A DNA stretch of 64,000 bases from Odiellus spinosus (lineage: Eukaryota; Arthropoda; Arachnida; Opiliones; Phalangiidae). The notes below the pieces were generated by a model. That model worked only from the letters and a program-made list of their open reading frames with translations. It was not told the DNA's origin and did not search any database. Each line of letters starts with the position of its first letter. Within the stretch, counting starts at the first letter, position 1. Positions 62,039-64,000 of the stretch are shown one piece after another. A program made the position numbers and the translations under genes. The stretch covers positions 20,541,794 through 20,605,793 of the forward strand of contig OY987234.1 in assembly GCA_963920705.1 (NCBI GenBank). Reading direction: 5' to 3'.

Positions 62039-63418
62039 TTAATATTCTTGCGAAAAGGAAGCAATATGCCCATCAGTTTTTATTTTTCTAACCCGACTTT
62101 TAGGGCTTTTTGACTGCATTATCTCGTTAATAAGATCTTCCTTGGTTTTTCGTCTATTTTCATCTTCATCATCATCTTTGTTTCTTTTAGAGGTCTTTTT
62201 TTCCTTCTTAGATTTGGTTTCCACACTGGAGTTTTTTTTGGGCTTACGAATTTTCTTTTCAGCTGCATCAGATTCTAATACAGGTTTGTTGGATGTTTTC
62301 TTTTTACTGGATGCACTTGGGGAGGCCGAAACAATCTCAGTGTCTAATTGATCAACATATTGCGCTGTTAGTTTCATCTTTTCTTTAGAAGAAAGCTTCC
62401 CAACACTGTCGGAGCTTGATGCATTAGTACTTTCTTCCAAACTTGACTCTTTCTTTTTTCTTGAAACCTTTTTAAGGGGTTTTTCAATCTGAAGGGGTAT
62501 TTCTTCGTCACTACTTGTTTTAGGCTTTTTAATTCTTCTTGAAACTTTCTTCTGCGTTTCTACTTGAGGAACTGTATCATCATCATCTACACTACTTGAT
62601 TTTGTTGGTTTTTCCCTAGTAACTTTGGATTTTGTAGTTTGTACCGTTGCTTCTTGATGTTCGGATGCTTTTTCCCTCTTCGAAGTTCTTTTATTGCGTT
62701 TGATGACATCTTTTTCTCCTACCGTAACTATTGGGTCATCTAAAAACCAATTTATAACTTCAGAATGTTTGCAAATCATGAACTTAAATTTCCAGTATTA
62801 CCAGCCCCAAAAGCAGTATATCTTTGTTTTAATCCAACGGGTAATTCTTGAATATTGTGTGATGATGGTGGAAAAGTAATAGAAGGAACTTCTATGTCTT
62901 TTGTAATGGATATATAGTGAGTAAATTTCTCGGCTAGAATAAACAGAGGTTAAAGGTGTCATGGTTTGATTAGAATCGTAAAAGAACACGAACCAGGGAC
63001 TATCTTTCCTTTTTGAGGAAGTAAGAGTGTTAAATTGGAGCTTTTGTCAGTTTTTTGACTTTCAACTCGCAAATTTTCTATTCCATTTTCTTTATTTAGT
63101 CTTAAATGTTGTACACCTCTGATTGGAAGCTCTTCTCCGTCAAGTAAAGCAAACTCCAGCTGAAACGTAAATTAAGTATAATGATCTTTCATTGAGAATC
63201 GATTTAATTGCCTTACATCATTGGGAGCACTTATAAGTACTAATTCGTAATCATCTTCACTGTCAATACTGTTATCACTTTCAAGGTACTCTCTGCTCTC
63301 GAAGTCTTCAGGACACTTGAAAACCCTTTAAACCACGAAGAATTAAAGATAATCTTGTCTTTAGTATTAAATCAAACTTGGAATATAAGTACCCTGGTTT
63401 AACTGGAACCTCAGCCAT
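62039..63418 (-). CDS. POLR1G: RNA polymerase I subunit POLR1G (PAF49/CD3EAP; Rpa34-like)
   Basis: This subunit pairs with POLR1E (A49) on Pol I in the nucleolus and aids initiation and elongation of rRNA synthesis. Exons on the minus strand: 63418-63393, 63325-63217, 63159-62994, 62933-62802, 62739-62039 (stop TAA). All are GT-AG and in phase, giving 377 aa. The N-terminal half (about 1-145) carries the dimerisation fold: FKCPEDFESREYLES, DDYELVLISAPND, ELPIRGVQHLRL, SSNLTLLLPQKGKIVPG, and GLKQRYTAFGA, the counterpart of human GLRPRFCAFGG. The C-terminal 230 residues are a Lys/Ser/Glu-rich tail (repeated KKVSRKKK, KKPKTSSDEE types), as in the family. The match is from memory of the human sequence. 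It is convergent with GRP94. Confidence 0.86.
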
Positions 63419-64000
63419 TTTAAGCATATGTTGAATAATTTGAATTATTCTAAAACCAAAGCGTACTTGTCACTTGAGGGTGAGGCTTACCTTCAAAATA
63501 AAACAAACTAAAAGTTTGAAATTTCCACGAAAAGCAGACGCTGTAGAGCACTTACGTGAAGTTACGTCAGCTTGTGAAATAAAGTTACGTAATTGATTTT
63601 GAGCCGGGACGGAAATAAGCAAAGAACAATGGACGGGTAAATCTGGCCCGTTTTCGAAATTAATGTTGTGATAATATTAGAAGAAAATTACTGCATTAGT
63701 CAACGTAAGTGCAAGGTTAACTTAACTTTATATTTGGCTTTCATTACATTTACAACCTTACATTACATAACTGATCGGAATTACCGCACCTGCGATTGAA
63801 CGCACCCAAGAGCAGATGGGAATTCAGATTTAAAACTGTGCGCCATTTTTGTACACGTGTCCTGACTTTCAAATAGTTTGAAAGCACGTAGATTTTTTAG
63901 TAATAGTTTAGTAACAATTATTGTCCATATTTAAAATTGTAATTAAATCTTTCTGTACAATCAGTCCGATTGAAGTAGACGATACACTCATAGTTTTCTC
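63419..64000. other. 5' flank of POLR1G
   Basis: Contains TTACGTCA and TTACGTAA words near 63557-63590 (CREB/ATF-like) close to the minus-strand start. No other gene start is recognised before the window ends. Confidence 0.45.

Noticed and set aside
1-64000. Retroviral, LTR, LINE or Polinton remnants
   Set aside because: No reverse transcriptase, integrase, capsid or polymerase motifs and no long terminal repeats were seen in either strand. The mobile DNA recognised is all short non-autonomous DNA elements.

Overview
The window is nuclear DNA of an animal, most likely an invertebrate. It is AT-rich, its genes are split by many GT-AG introns (several only 50-80 bp), and it carries four animal-type genes plus a heavy load of small non-autonomous DNA transposons and tandem arrays. 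I cannot name the phylum from sequence alone. I saw no bacterial operons, CRISPR array, rRNA, intact tRNA gene, LTR, retroviral or Polinton remains.

Layout. (1) About 2.0-9.2 kb, minus strand: an FGD-family RhoGEF (DH-PH-FYVE-PH), rebuilt exon by exon; its 5' end is unresolved. (2) About 9.2-34.1 kb: no recognisable gene, but two large 24-bp arrays, a 32-bp array, and dense MITEs. (3) 34.1-55.4 kb, minus strand: one gene of twelve exons spanning 21 kb, encoding about 703 aa and resembling the uncharacterised C12orf56 family. Its first intron is 14.3 kb and full of MITEs. (4) 58.1-61.6 kb, plus strand: a complete GRP94/endoplasmin gene (HSP90B1, 11 exons, 791 aa) ending in HDEL, with a perfect inverted ER-stress element about 190 bp upstream of the ATG. 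(5) 62.0-63.4 kb, minus strand, tail to tail with GRP94: a five-exon gene (377 aa) matching the Pol I subunit POLR1G (PAF49/CD3EAP; yeast Rpa34 counterpart).

Mobile DNA. Three sequence-unrelated MITE families (A, 7 copies of about 337 bp; C, 2 copies of 418 bp; D, 4 copies of 281-292 bp) all start CA, end TG and are flanked by 7-bp target-site duplications. Twelve of the thirteen duplications are exact or allow an exact reading, and one is 6 of 7. All three families are strongly self-complementary. This points to one shared transposase, not encoded here. A fourth family (B) is a TA-flanked palindrome whose terminal sequence also forms the unit of a tandem array at 19 kb.

The genes do not form a functional cluster. 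GRP94 is an ER chaperone, POLR1G acts in the nucleolus, the FGD protein acts on Rho-family GTPases at membranes, and the C12orf56-like protein has no known function.
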